From assembly GCA_964534765.1 (NCBI GenBank), contig CAZHRJ010000032.1, forward strand, positions 1 to 24,705: a DNA stretch of 24,705 bases, read 5' to 3'. The DNA is from CAZHRJ01 sp964534765. Its GTDB lineage: Bacteria; Lindowbacteria; 2-12-FULL-62-27. Positions 6,178-13,753 of the stretch are shown piece by piece; position 1 is the first letter of the stretch, and each line of letters opens with the position of its first letter. Under the pieces are notes generated by a model. It saw only the letters and a program-made list of their open reading frames with translations, searched no databases and was not told where the DNA came from. A program made the position numbers and the translations under genes.

Positions 6178-7683
6178 CTACATGCTGGTGATATTTTCCC
6201 GCAATGCCGACTCGTCCGGATATCCGACCGCCAGGGGCAGATCCATCTGAGTCGGAGGGGCGGACTCGGGGTGCAGGCTCCGCCTGCCCAGTCGGGCGCC
6301 GACGGGACCATACACGCGGATAACCTCGTATCGCATCGGAACGTCCTCCAGTGCGGCGTTGCCGAACTCGCCGCAAAATTCGCCCGACGATTCATCCATC
6401 ACGGACAGGGCCTTCAGATTATCGTAGAGTTTGAAGTCCTCGTCCGTTTGATAGTCGATGAAGGTGTGAATGGGCCGGATGTCTACCCTGTGGACGACCG
6501 GTTTGACCCGGGATTCCCTCGGGAACCGCAGTTCAAGATCTTTTTCGAGAATCCCCTTGTCGATCGTCGACGACACTTCCGACGCCGACTTGTATACCCG
6601 GTCCACTTCATACACCTTCGCATACGGCAGATCCCGTTCCGCCAGCATCCGGCGCCATGCGCGGCCGATCTCGCGCCGGGCGCGGTTTTTACCATAGGCC
6701 CACTGGGGAATTTCCACATGCAGGGAAAAATCGGTCAGGTTCAAAAATCGGGCCAGATGTTTGGCCGGGTCGCCGAACCGTCTTGAGTGGAGAACCTTTT
6801 CGAGGAGATCGCCGAAGGCCATGTCAAAGAGTGCCTTTTTTTCGTGGAAATAAATGTGCCGGAACGCCGAAAACCGCGCGTGGAGAAAACTCCGAAACGC
6901 CGGCAGACCCGCCTTGCCGAGCGTCAGCCCCTGGCGAGTGAGACGCATTTCGGCCAGAAGGCGCGTGACGTCAATCTCGCCGATTTCCCGGGCTCCCGTG
7001 AAATAGCGGTCCCGCAGGAGAAAATCCATCGCGTCCGCGCTGACCACGCCGAGCATGATCTTGGCAAACACCTGTTCCCACAACGCCTGGCCGGTGGACT
7101 TTCTAGGCTGTTTGACGAATTTGATCACGGTCCTGGGATCGATCTGCGCTTCGAATGGGCCGGATGGGGAAAAGCGGAGTTTGGAAATCAGATCGCCAAG
7201 TTCTTTTTCGATGATCCGGGCCGATATGTCCTCGTGGGTTTTGCCGTATATTTTATGCGTGTAGACATCATCCAGCACGTGACTGAACGGCCCATGGCCG
7301 ACATCGTGCAATAGGCCGGCAAGCCGGAACACTTCCTCGACGTGATTTTTTTCCGGGATCGGTTCGCCCGGGAAGGCAATTTTAAAATCGTCGTAGAGCT
7401 TGGCCGCCATCCGGCCGGCCAGGTGCATGGTGCCGAGGGCGTGTGTGAATCGGCTGTGAACGGCGCAGGGGTAGACCAGCCAGGCGGACTGGAGCTGAAA
7501 GATTTTCCGGAGCCGCTGAACCCATTCGGTGTCCAGGATCGTTTTTTCGCTGACCGCCAACCGGGTGGTTCCGGACGAAATAGTAAAAGGGATATAGGTG
7601 TGAACCACGTCGCGCACGACGGAAAGTGGCGGGGTCGACTGGCGGGCCCGGAGGGCGCCGGAGGGGGACGTGAGGGGTGGCAT
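6178..7683 (-). CDS. HD-domain phosphohydrolase (SAMHD1/dNTPase-like superfamily)
   Basis: 501 aa from ATG 7683. The open frame extends upstream into the aldehyde dehydrogenase gene, but homology begins only at VVRDVVHTYIPF (residue about 22), so the first 20 Pro-rich residues may not be translated; GTG 7617 is an alternative. HD metal ligands are visible: SRFTHALG (His81), LLHDVGHGPFSH (His126/Asp127) and SADAMDFLLRD (Asp217). The C-terminal half matches the extended helical body of bacterial dGTPase-like proteins. The expected activity is hydrolysis of dNTPs or related nucleotides; the substrate cannot be told from sequence. It follows the aldehyde dehydrogenase by 13 bases on the same strand, implying one transcript, although no functional link is obvious. 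It converges on the carbamoyltransferase gene with 26 bases between stops. Confidence 0.88.
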   Translation of the reverse strand: MPPLTSPSGALRARQSTPPLSVVRDVVHTYIPFTISSGTTRLAVSEKTILDTEWVQRLRKIFQLQSAWLVYPCAVHSRFTHALGTMHLAGRMAAKLYDDFKIAFPGEPIPEKNHVEEVFRLAGLLHDVGHGPFSHVLDDVYTHKIYGKTHEDISARIIEKELGDLISKLRFSPSGPFEAQIDPRTVIKFVKQPRKSTGQALWEQVFAKIMLGVVSADAMDFLLRDRYFTGAREIGEIDVTRLLAEMRLTRQGLTLGKAGLPAFRSFLHARFSAFRHIYFHEKKALFDMAFGDLLEKVLHSRRFGDPAKHLARFLNLTDFSLHVEIPQWAYGKNRARREIGRAWRRMLAERDLPYAKVYEVDRVYKSASEVSSTIDKGILEKDLELRFPRESRVKPVVHRVDIRPIHTFIDYQTDEDFKLYDNLKALSVMDESSGEFCGEFGNAALEDVPMRYEVIRVYGPVGARLGRRSLHPESAPPTQMDLPLAVGYPDESALRENITSM

Positions 7684-7696
7684 GAGTGGGCCGGAG

Positions 7697-9049
7697 TTAG
7701 AGCGGTGTTCGCAGGTTGACGATCTGGGTGAATTCCCGCATGCCGTCGATGCCAAGCAGCCGGCCGATGCCGCTGTGTTTGACCCCGCCCCATGGACACT
7801 GGGCGACCGATCCCACTGGCTGATTGACGGCCACGGTCCCGGCTTCCAGCGTTTCCGCCAGACGCGCGCCACGCACCAGATCGCTCGTCCAGATCGACGC
7901 CGTCAGACCAAACCGTGTCGCGTTGGCCCTGTCTCTTATACACATCTGACGCTGCCGACGATCNNNNNNNNNNAGCACTTTCGATGATTCGTTCGGATTC
8001 ACCACGATCGCCGGCCGGAAAAAAAACCCGCGGTCGGGCAGACGCTGGCCGCCGTCAATCACCCGCTGCGCCGTCCGGCGCGCGTCGTCCAGATGGCCGC
8101 CGACCCGCGAGCGCTGGGCGTCGCAGACCATGGGTCCCATTTCCGAATTATCGTCGAGTCCCGGCCCGACCCGAAGGGCCCGTGTTTTATCTGCGGCTGC
8201 GTCGAGAAATCGATCAAAGATCGATTCTTCCACGAATATTCTTTCCGCCGAACAGCACACCTGCCCGGCGTTCCGGAATGACCCGGAAACGGCGGCCAAA
8301 ACAGCGGCGTCAAAATCGGCGTCGGCGCACACCACCATCGGGTCCTTGCCGCCAAGTTCCAGCGCCAGTTTTCTCAGCCGGTCGGCCGAGGCGCGCATGA
8401 TGTCCCTGCCCGCGGCCTGGCTGCCGACGAACGAAATCATCTCAACGTCGCTTCCGACCAGTGCTTTTCCGGTCTCGTCCCCGCCGTAGACAATCTCCAG
8501 CACGCCGGCAGGCAGGCCCGCGTCGCGAAAAATCTCGCCGATCAGCCTTCCCATCCGCGGCGTGTATTCCGAGGGTTTGAACACGACCGAGTTGCCCAGA
8601 AGGATCGCCGGGGCGATGGTCCAGATCGGGATGGTGAAAGGAAAATTCCAGGGTTTGATCGCGCCGACGACGCCGACCGGCTTGCGAATATTTCTATACC
8701 GAAATCGCCCGGGCACCACCCCCTCATCCGGCAAGATGGCGTCCTCCGCGGCCGAAACGAAGTAGTCAAGCCGAACCGCCGTGTCCGGAATTTCCCACTG
8801 CGACTCCCGGAGGATTTTCCCCTGTTCCTCGGTCAGCGCCCGTTCCAGATCCTTCTGCCGGCGACGGATCAGGTCCGCGGCGGCGGTCAGCACCGCCTTG
8901 CGATCCGCGATCGGCCGCGCCGTCCAAGCCGGCTGGGCACGGCGGGCGCGGGACACCGCCTGTTGGACTTCCGAAGCTGATGCGGCCGGGAAGGTTTCGA
9001 TGACTTCCTCGGTCGCCGGGTTGACCGACTGAACGCTGTTGGTGATCAT
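7697..9049 (-). CDS. NAD(P)-dependent aldehyde dehydrogenase, interrupted by adapter/N gap
   Basis: Oxidises an aldehyde to the acid (succinate-semialdehyde/betaine-aldehyde type fold). Motifs: IKPWNFPFTIP (Asn135), VVFKPSEYTP (Lys158), LALELGGKDP (Glu231) and GQVCCSAER (catalytic Cys265). The N-terminal part is reliable from 9049 to 7974 (…NESSKVL) and the C-terminal part from about 7928 to 7697 (ANATRFGLTASIW…). Between them 45 bases are adapter plus Ns, and they happen to keep frame. The family normally has some 22-25 residues there (EEVFGPV region), so the true gene is a little longer and probably intact in the organism. ATG 9049 has no close Shine-Dalgarno sequence; AAAGG is about 18 bases away, within a hairpin (9063-9081). 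Confidence 0.9.
   Translation of the reverse strand: MITNSVQSVNPATEEVIETFPAASASEVQQAVSRARRAQPAWTARPIADRKAVLTAAADLIRRRQKDLERALTEEQGKILRESQWEIPDTAVRLDYFVSAAEDAILPDEGVVPGRFRYRNIRKPVGVVGAIKPWNFPFTIPIWTIAPAILLGNSVVFKPSEYTPRMGRLIGEIFRDAGLPAGVLEIVYGGDETGKALVGSDVEMISFVGSQAAGRDIMRASADRLRKLALELGGKDPMVVCADADFDAAVLAAVSGSFRNAGQVCCSAERIFVEESIFDRFLDAAADKTRALRVGPGLDDNSEMGPMVCDAQRSRVGGHLDDARRTAQRVIDGGQRLPDRGFFFRPAIVVNPNESSKVXXXXDRRQRQMCIRDRANATRFGLTASIWTSDLVRGARLAETLEAGTVAVNQPVGSVAQCPWGGVKHSGIGRLLGIDGMREFTQIVNLRTPL
7929..7973. other. Nextera adapter remnant plus 10-N scaffold gap (assembly artefact)
   Basis: Bases 7929-7961 are identical to the 33-base Illumina Nextera mosaic-end/read-1 adapter, beginning CTGTCTCTTATACACATC and ending GACGCTGCCGACGA. 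They are followed by TC and ten Ns (7964-7973). Read in the dehydrogenase frame it gives the well-known contaminant peptide RRQRQMCIRDR. This is not biological sequence. Confidence 0.98.
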
Positions 9050-9062
9050 AAGCGGTGTGAGT

Positions 9063-9081
9063 CTGCCTTTCTTTCAGGCAG
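9063..9081 (-). other. Small hairpin upstream of aldehyde dehydrogenase
   Basis: CTGCCT pairs with AGGCAG around a 7-base loop, 14 bases before ATG 9049 on the reverse strand. It contains the only purine-rich stretch resembling a ribosome binding site. A regulatory role is speculative. Confidence 0.3.
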
Positions 9082-9171
9082 GGTGTCAATTATTCGGGCA
9101 GGGGGCGCGAGGCGCTTATGCCGGCGAACCGTTGCCATCCATGGCAATCGCCGGCACAGACCTTCCGTGGT

Positions 9172-9588
9172 CTAGGCGCGATCTTTGCGTTGGCGGTGCA
9201 TCGATTTGCTTCCGTAGAGGCGGTAGACCTGTTCCACCCAGAAATCGAGCCGGTCCGGCGGGACCATTGCCTCGATCATGTGCAGGATGCGATTGAACGT
9301 TTCCTCGTAGTAGGGTCCGCCCGGCTCGTACCCCGGCTGGCGGAAATATTCGCCGGCGGCGATCAAAGCCGCCATCGGATCGTTGGGGTCGTTTGGATTG
9401 TATTTGAATCCGATTTCACGGGCCAGTCGGTCCAGATGCCGCAGCGCCGGGTCGTCTTTGCGCTTGTCTCCCTTTCGCTTTTTGTACTTGCGGCTGTCAT
9501 AGATATACGCGCCGACCGCCGCGCTGATGGCGGCGGCCATGACACCGCCGATCATGAGCCCGAGTTGAGCGGCATTGGATAGTCTCAT
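9172..9588 (-). CDS. Membrane-anchored protein of unknown function
   Basis: 138 aa, not recognised. The start ATG 9588 follows AAAGGATGAAGAG, a good ribosome binding site. Residues about 7-28 form one hydrophobic segment (LGLMIGGVMAAAISAAVGAY) followed by a strongly basic stretch (YKKRKGDKRK), so a single-pass protein with a cytoplasmic C-terminal domain is likely. The remaining ~95 residues are mixed helix with many aromatic and charged residues and no cysteines or catalytic-looking motif. It lies between the patatin-like gene (66 bases upstream) and the aldehyde dehydrogenase (about 120 bases downstream), all on the same strand. Coding status is supported by the start signal and third-position GC preference. 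Confidence 0.65.
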   Translation of the reverse strand: MRLSNAAQLGLMIGGVMAAAISAAVGAYIYDSRKYKKRKGDKRKDDPALRHLDRLAREIGFKYNPNDPNDPMAALIAAGEYFRQPGYEPGGPYYEETFNRILHMIEAMVPPDRLDFWVEQVYRLYGSKSMHRQRKDRA

Positions 9589-9654
9589 CTCTTCATCCTT
9601 TCGGCCGCGGTCGGCATCGTCATGAGAGGGCGCATGGGGTTATCCAAGGGACCG

Positions 9655-11664
9655 TCAATCCTTGCTGGCGAGGGCCTGTTTGATCTCGGGCAGCGCCTTT
9701 TCAGTTTCCTCGACGCCGCGCTGAATGTATTTCACAGGCTCGTTGAATTCGTACCAGGCCGCGTCTTGAATGACCGGCCGGATGACCACATCCGCCTCGT
9801 CCTTGGCGATTTCCGCAAGCACATATTCCATCATCTGAGTCGAACTCATGATGATGTCAAACAGGTTTCCGGACAATGCCCGCGCCAGGCGTTTGAGCAT
9901 CCGCTCGCCCCAGGTGAGGCCGTCATATCCGGCATTGCGGGGCGCGAATTTTTTTCCGAGCGGGAAATCATCCGGCCCCGGAAGCGGGTTGACCGCGATG
10001 ACCTTGGATACCCCCGCCCGGGTAAGTGGAAGGATCGGCAAGGGATGCAGGATTCCTCCGTCAACAAGAACCATGTCCTTCATCCGCACCGGCTCGAAAA
10101 TTCCGGGGATCGCGATCGACGCCCGAACCGCGTCGACCAGCCGGCCGTCCTGGAAGAGGACTTCGCGGTAGCTGTTGATGTCCGTAGCGAGGATCTTAAT
10201 CGGCAGGATCGTATCGGAAAATGTCGCGTCTCCGATGACGCTCTGCAAAAACGCCGCCGCCTTGTGGCCCTTCATGAACCCCCCCTTTCTGAACCCCGTC
10301 CCAATGTTCGGATCAAAAAGGTTCATCACAAATCCCTTGACTCCACGGTTGCGGTTTGCAATTTCCTCCAGCTCGTATGAATTCTTCCCCATGGCCCAGA
10401 TCGCCCCGACAAAAGACCCAATGCTCGATCCGCAAATCATGTCAATCAGGATATTCTCCCGCTCAAGCACCCGGATGACCCCGATGTGTGACAGCCCCCG
10501 GGCCGCGCCGACCCCGAGCGCCAGGCCGACGAGGCGATTGGAGAGTTCCCGGGCAAGGTGCCGGACCGACCGGCTGAAGGGATTATTGGGATGGGCCAGG
10601 ACGTAAGGCACGCCGTCGAGTCCGACCCTGCGAAGATCTTCCGGGAGAGTGTCGAAGGACGATTCGACGCGCATGCCAAGCCGGGATTCGTAGCTGGAGA
10701 TATTGCGGCGCGCGTCATGGTCCATGTTGCAGAGAATGATTTTCAATTCATCCGCGCGGAGAAGAAATTCCCTCTTGAAACTGTCCGCGACATGCGCCGC
10801 CGTTTTCAGGGACTCGCCGGCGCCATCGGACAGAAGATAGAGCCGGTCACACTGCGAGATGATGCGGCTGACCATCCGGCCGACGGAAATGGGCAGATCG
10901 AGAATGCTGTAGTTGTAGGTATGAATCAGATGGTCCAGGAGGTCCGAAAACATCTTTTCGCCCTTGGCGTCGTCGTCGATCTGGAGTGTCAGGATGTCAT
11001 ATCCCGCCGGGTGCCGGATGAACAGCTGCTGAAAGGACTGGCTGCGAAAGGGCCTCGTGAGAATGCCCTCGAGTTCCGTCACCGTTTTCATTCCCTCGCT
11101 GGTTGTCACGAATTCGAGCAGACACACCGGCTCCTTGGTCTCCTGCCCGAGGCTCGCGGCGAGGCTGGACGAAAACAGATTCCGGACATCGGGCAACCCC
11201 GGGCTGTACGCGGCAATGAGCCGCGACCACTTGGCCTCCTTCTGGGTCGCCCGGGCGCTTTGGAGGAGCCGGCCGATGGTTTCGCCGAATTTGAGGGCGA
11301 GTTTGGGATTTTTTTGAAGGAGGAGGTCGAAATCGGATTTTTCTATTTTGAGAACGACCGAATCGTTGGTGGTCATGACGGTCGCCCAGTAATCCTCGCC
11401 CGTCAGCAGGGACACCTCGCCGAACGCGTCGCCGCGGCGAAGATACCCGAACGTCCGTTCGCGGCCGGTCTTCACTTTCGTGTAGATCCGGCATCGGCCG
11501 GAGATAATCACGTAAAAGGCCGTGCCCTTCTGGCCTTCCGTGACAATCACTTTTCCTCTCGGAAAACTCTCCAGACCCGCCTTCTCGGCGATCCGGCGCA
11601 GGTCCCACCACCCAAGCTCCGAAAACAGCGGGATATCCCGCAGCATTCGAATCTTGTCGAACAT
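9655..11664 (-). CDS. cNMP-binding / patatin-like phospholipase (NTE-type) fusion
   Basis: 669 aa, three parts. Residues about 10-130: cyclic-nucleotide-binding fold (LFSELGWWDL, GDAFGEVSLLTGE, EKSDFDLLL). Residues about 155-370: an alpha/beta region resembling MinD/ParA-type folds but with no recognisable P-loop. Residues about 378-590: patatin lipase domain with glycine-rich oxyanion motif LGVGAARGLSHIG (383-395), nucleophile elbow CGSSIGS (Ser414) and catalytic Asp in VDGGI (Asp535). The architecture matches bacterial relatives of neuropathy target esterase, which hydrolyse (lyso)phospholipids under control of the nucleotide domain. All catalytic residues are present. The start ATG 11664 lacks a Shine-Dalgarno sequence but has a promoter whose -10 ends 7 bases upstream. 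The gene stands alone, divergent from 11961. Confidence 0.92.
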   Translation of the reverse strand: MFDKIRMLRDIPLFSELGWWDLRRIAEKAGLESFPRGKVIVTEGQKGTAFYVIISGRCRIYTKVKTGRERTFGYLRRGDAFGEVSLLTGEDYWATVMTTNDSVVLKIEKSDFDLLLQKNPKLALKFGETIGRLLQSARATQKEAKWSRLIAAYSPGLPDVRNLFSSSLAASLGQETKEPVCLLEFVTTSEGMKTVTELEGILTRPFRSQSFQQLFIRHPAGYDILTLQIDDDAKGEKMFSDLLDHLIHTYNYSILDLPISVGRMVSRIISQCDRLYLLSDGAGESLKTAAHVADSFKREFLLRADELKIILCNMDHDARRNISSYESRLGMRVESSFDTLPEDLRRVGLDGVPYVLAHPNNPFSRSVRHLARELSNRLVGLALGVGAARGLSHIGVIRVLERENILIDMICGSSIGSFVGAIWAMGKNSYELEEIANRNRGVKGFVMNLFDPNIGTGFRKGGFMKGHKAAAFLQSVIGDATFSDTILPIKILATDINSYREVLFQDGRLVDAVRASIAIPGIFEPVRMKDMVLVDGGILHPLPILPLTRAGVSKVIAVNPLPGPDDFPLGKKFAPRNAGYDGLTWGERMLKRLARALSGNLFDIIMSSTQMMEYVLAEIAKDEADVVIRPVIQDAAWYEFNEPVKYIQRGVEETEKALPEIKQALASKD

Positions 11665-11671
11665 GGCCGTA

Positions 11672-11701
11672 AGTGTATGGCGGGACGGGGAGGAAAGTCA
11701 A
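11672..11701 (-). promoter_or_regulatory. Predicted promoter of the patatin gene, leaderless-type spacing
   Basis: Reverse strand TTGACT (11696-11701), an 18-base spacer, TACACT (11672-11677), then 7 bases to ATG 11664. Transcription would begin at or next to the start codon, consistent with the absence of a Shine-Dalgarno sequence. Confidence 0.55.
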
Positions 11702-11789
11702 ATTTTGGGGCGATCTTCGGATGGGTGATTTTCGGACGAGGCCGCGCACAGATGGAGACTGGATCGATGGACGCCCGCGTAAAAAATGC

Positions 11790-11818
11790 TTGAGTCTTTT
11801 TTGGGGCTCAGTTAGAGT
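11790..11818 (+). promoter_or_regulatory. Predicted promoter for the 11961-13693 genes
   Basis: TTGAGT (11790-11795), 17 bases, TAGAGT (11813-11818), then 9 bases to an ATG at 11828. That ATG opens a 146-codon frame which does not match the likely coding frame after 11961. The stretch 11665-11960 contains this and the divergent patatin promoter and no convincing gene. Confidence 0.5.
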
Positions 11819-11960
11819 TCCACCCTTATGAAATTTGCTCATCGCGTCGAAGTGACGGTGGCTGCAACGGAGGATTCATCAGGCGGCGCGACCGAAACCG
11901 GGGCTGTTGTCCAGCATGGATTGCCGCGGTGTTATATTTCCGTCTCCAACAGTCTCCGCC

Positions 11961-12296
11961 ATGCCGTCGGAGTGCGACACCTTCATCCTCGACCTGATCG
12001 GCCAGGTGCGCGAGGCCGTCGCGGCGGGCTGGATCAAGCACGACCTGCGGGAGCGGAGCGCGCAGGAGCCGGGTGCGTTCGACACGGGGGCGCCGCAGCT
12101 CTTGGGCGAAGCGAAGACGATCGCGGAGAAGATGAACCTGGTCCGGATTCAGTGCCGGAAGGGCCGGTTTTCCGCCGCGCGCGAGATTCTGCGCGGGCTT
12201 CTCAAGGACATCGCAGCCCTGCGCGGCAAAACCCTCAACGAAGAGGCGTATCTTCTGCTGAAATTTAACGTGGAATTTCTGCTGGAAAAACTGTGA
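11961..12296 (+). CDS. Small helical protein of unknown function
   Basis: 111 aa from ATG 11961, not recognised. Predicted almost fully alpha-helical, with amphipathic stretches such as TFILDLIGQVREAVAAGWI and AREILRGLLKDIAALRG; the C-terminal half resembles a tetratricopeptide-like helix pair. Third codon positions are strongly G/C from about 11961 on, supporting this frame. In-frame ATG 11916 and TTG 11907 lie upstream, but codon use there is less typical and no start has a Shine-Dalgarno sequence. An overlapping frame from ATG 11828 has the better-placed promoter, so either a ~135-nt leader or a frameshift is possible. The stop TGA overlaps a GTG that opens the hydrophobic extension of the next gene. 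Likely soluble and cytoplasmic. Confidence 0.6.
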   Translation: MPSECDTFILDLIGQVREAVAAGWIKHDLRERSAQEPGAFDTGAPQLLGEAKTIAEKMNLVRIQCRKGRFSAAREILRGLLKDIAALRGKTLNEEAYLLLKFNVEFLLEKL

Positions 12297-12329
12297 GACG
12301 GTCGGCCTGTACTTGGGCTGTGACCGTCC

Positions 12330-12358
12330 TTGCCTTCCTTTTGTTTCCCGTCTATACT
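12330..12358 (+). promoter_or_regulatory. Predicted internal promoter for the aspartic protease gene
   Basis: TTGCCT (12330-12335), 17 bases, TATACT (12353-12358), then 6 bases to ATG 12365. The spacing implies a leaderless mRNA. If translation instead starts at GTG 12293 the motif would be fortuitous. Confidence 0.45.
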
Positions 12359-12364
12359 TTCGGT

Positions 12365-12727
12365 ATGGGATTGACGTACGTGGATGTGAAGCTGAGTTCC
12401 ATAGCGAACGGCAAATCTGCCTATATTCTCAAATGTCTTGTGGACACGGGAGCCACGGATTTGCTTGTGTCGTCCAAAAAGCTCAAGGAGATCGGAGTCG
12501 AACCGGTCGGTAAAATGCGATACGAACTTGCCGACGGGAAGAAAAAGAACTATCGGTACGGGCTGGTACGCATTGAACTGAAAGGCAGGATCACCGCCGG
12601 CCGCGCGATTTTCGGACCCGACGGCACCGAACCTCTGCTGGGTGTCACAACATTGGAATCCACAGGGTTTGCGGTTGACCCGACTACCCGCACGCTTAAA
12701 AAACTTCCTCACGTCCCTTTGAAATAA
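12365..12727 (+). CDS. Retropepsin-like clan AA aspartic protease
   Basis: 120 aa from ATG 12365. Shows the single-lobe aspartic protease pattern: N-terminal MGLTYVDVKL, active-site CLVDTGATDLLVSSKKL, the ELADGKKKNYRYG flap region, IFGPDGTEPLLGVTTLES and a final VDPTTRTLKKLP. Retropepsin-like enzymes act as homodimers, each chain giving one DTG Asp. Members of this bacterial family usually begin at MGxTYV, which supports ATG 12365. A GTG at 12293, overlapping the previous stop, would add 24 hydrophobic residues (CTWAVTVLAFLLFPVYTFG) resembling a signal peptide, so a secreted form cannot be excluded. The substrate is unknown. Followed after 150 bases by the 3D-domain protein on the same strand. 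Confidence 0.82.
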   Translation: MGLTYVDVKLSSIANGKSAYILKCLVDTGATDLLVSSKKLKEIGVEPVGKMRYELADGKKKNYRYGLVRIELKGRITAGRAIFGPDGTEPLLGVTTLESTGFAVDPTTRTLKKLPHVPLK

Positions 12728-12877
12728 CTATCCTCCCCGGTCTTGTCTGATCTGCCGAGATCGAGGTTAGGAAAAAATCCCGCCCACCCTGTTGACATCA
12801 TTTCGCCGCTTTGGGAGACTCGTGTGGTTATCCGCCTATCGGCCGGGAAGACCGTGGATAATGGGGGTGATGGAGCC

Positions 12878-13693
12878 GTGGAGAAACTGAGTCTCAAGTT
12901 CAAAGCATTTCGGGATCGGCTGCGCCGACCGCGCGCGGCGGGTCGACCCGGCAGGGCACTGGCGATTGCAATGCTTGCGTTTGCTCTCATGGCATCCAGG
13001 CCGCCGGCGGAGACGCTTTACACCGTCCGCATCCAGGATGGCGGTCGCACCATTCAGCTCCTCAGCGAGCCCATGACTCTACAACAGCGGCTGCTGGACA
13101 GCCGAATCCGGATTTCCCGGTTCGACGTGGTCGTCCCGCCGCTGTCTACACCCATCGAAAAAAATATGGACGTTAAAATCCTGCGTGGGAAAGCCCGCGC
13201 CATCCCGTCGTCGGTGACGTGGGTGCCGCCGGCGGTAAAGGTGATTTACAGCAAGCGGGTTCTGCGGGGGCGCGGATACAAAATATTCAGCGGCCGGGCC
13301 AGGCCCGCCGTCAACCGGCCGTATTCGGAGTTTGATGCGGCGGTGCTGAGCCGAACGGCCCGGGACCTGGTGATCGTCGGGGATGGCGTCAGTTCGCCGA
13401 AACGCAAAGTTGTCCATCTGACAGCGACGGCCTATTCGCCGGATCCGAGAGACTGCTGGCCCTACAAGGACGGCATCACCGCCATGGGTCTCAAAGCGGG
13501 ATTCGGAGTGGCGGCGGTTGACCCGCGGGTCATTCCTCTGGGGACCAGGCTCTACGTTGACGGATACGGCTACGCGGTGGCCGCGGATTTGGGCGGAGCG
13601 ATCCGAGGGCGGAAGATCGATTTATGTTTTGATACGCACGAGCGGGCGAAGCGATATGGCCGAAAGCAGGTCAAAGTTTACCTTCTCGATTAA
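12878..13693 (+). CDS. DUF348/3D-domain protein (YabE/YocH-like cell-wall protein)
   Basis: 271 aa from GTG 12878. A basic N-terminus and one hydrophobic segment (ALAIAMLAFALMAS, about 27-40) indicate export or anchoring. Residues about 44-105 match the DUF348 repeat of YabE-like proteins (YTVRIQDGG … ISRFDVVVPPLSTPIEKNMDV). The C-terminal ~90 residues are a 3D domain: VHLTATAYSPDPRDCW, AVDPRVIPLGTRLYVDGYGYAVAADLGGAI and IDLCFDT, with the three Asp residues in VDPR, AADLG and IDLCF. The fold is that of the MltA-type lytic transglycosylase barrel, so peptidoglycan cleavage or remodelling is likely. The frame is open back to a TTG at 12743, but the start before the membrane segment fits better (GGAG just upstream). 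The 150-base gap before it contains a TTGACA and otherwise nothing clear. Confidence 0.85.
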   Translation: MEKLSLKFKAFRDRLRRPRAAGRPGRALAIAMLAFALMASRPPAETLYTVRIQDGGRTIQLLSEPMTLQQRLLDSRIRISRFDVVVPPLSTPIEKNMDVKILRGKARAIPSSVTWVPPAVKVIYSKRVLRGRGYKIFSGRARPAVNRPYSEFDAAVLSRTARDLVIVGDGVSSPKRKVVHLTATAYSPDPRDCWPYKDGITAMGLKAGFGVAAVDPRVIPLGTRLYVDGYGYAVAADLGGAIRGRKIDLCFDTHERAKRYGRKQVKVYLLD

Positions 13694-13701
13694 GTCTCGG
13701 G

Positions 13702-13720
13702 GCCGCCGGACTCCGGTGGC
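13702..13720 (+). terminator. GC-rich hairpin after the 3D-domain gene (possible terminator)
   Basis: GCCGCCGG pairs with CCGGTGGC (one G·U) around a 3-base loop, nine bases after the stop codon. There is no U-run downstream, so it may instead protect an mRNA end or act in attenuation ahead of mtnA. Confidence 0.3.
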
Positions 13721-13753
13721 TGGAATCTCAATCAGTTGGATCAGACATCCACA

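Noticed and set aside
6143..6180. Possible intrinsic terminator (A8/T8 run with GGCCGGCC) between convergent genes
   Set aside because: The A-run encodes the carbamoyltransferase C-terminus and the GC-rich palindrome has no loop; no convincing stem precedes the T-run on the reverse strand.
10558..11793. 411-codon open frame antisense to the patatin gene
   Set aside because: Mirror of a strongly coding gene; composition is that of a shadow frame.
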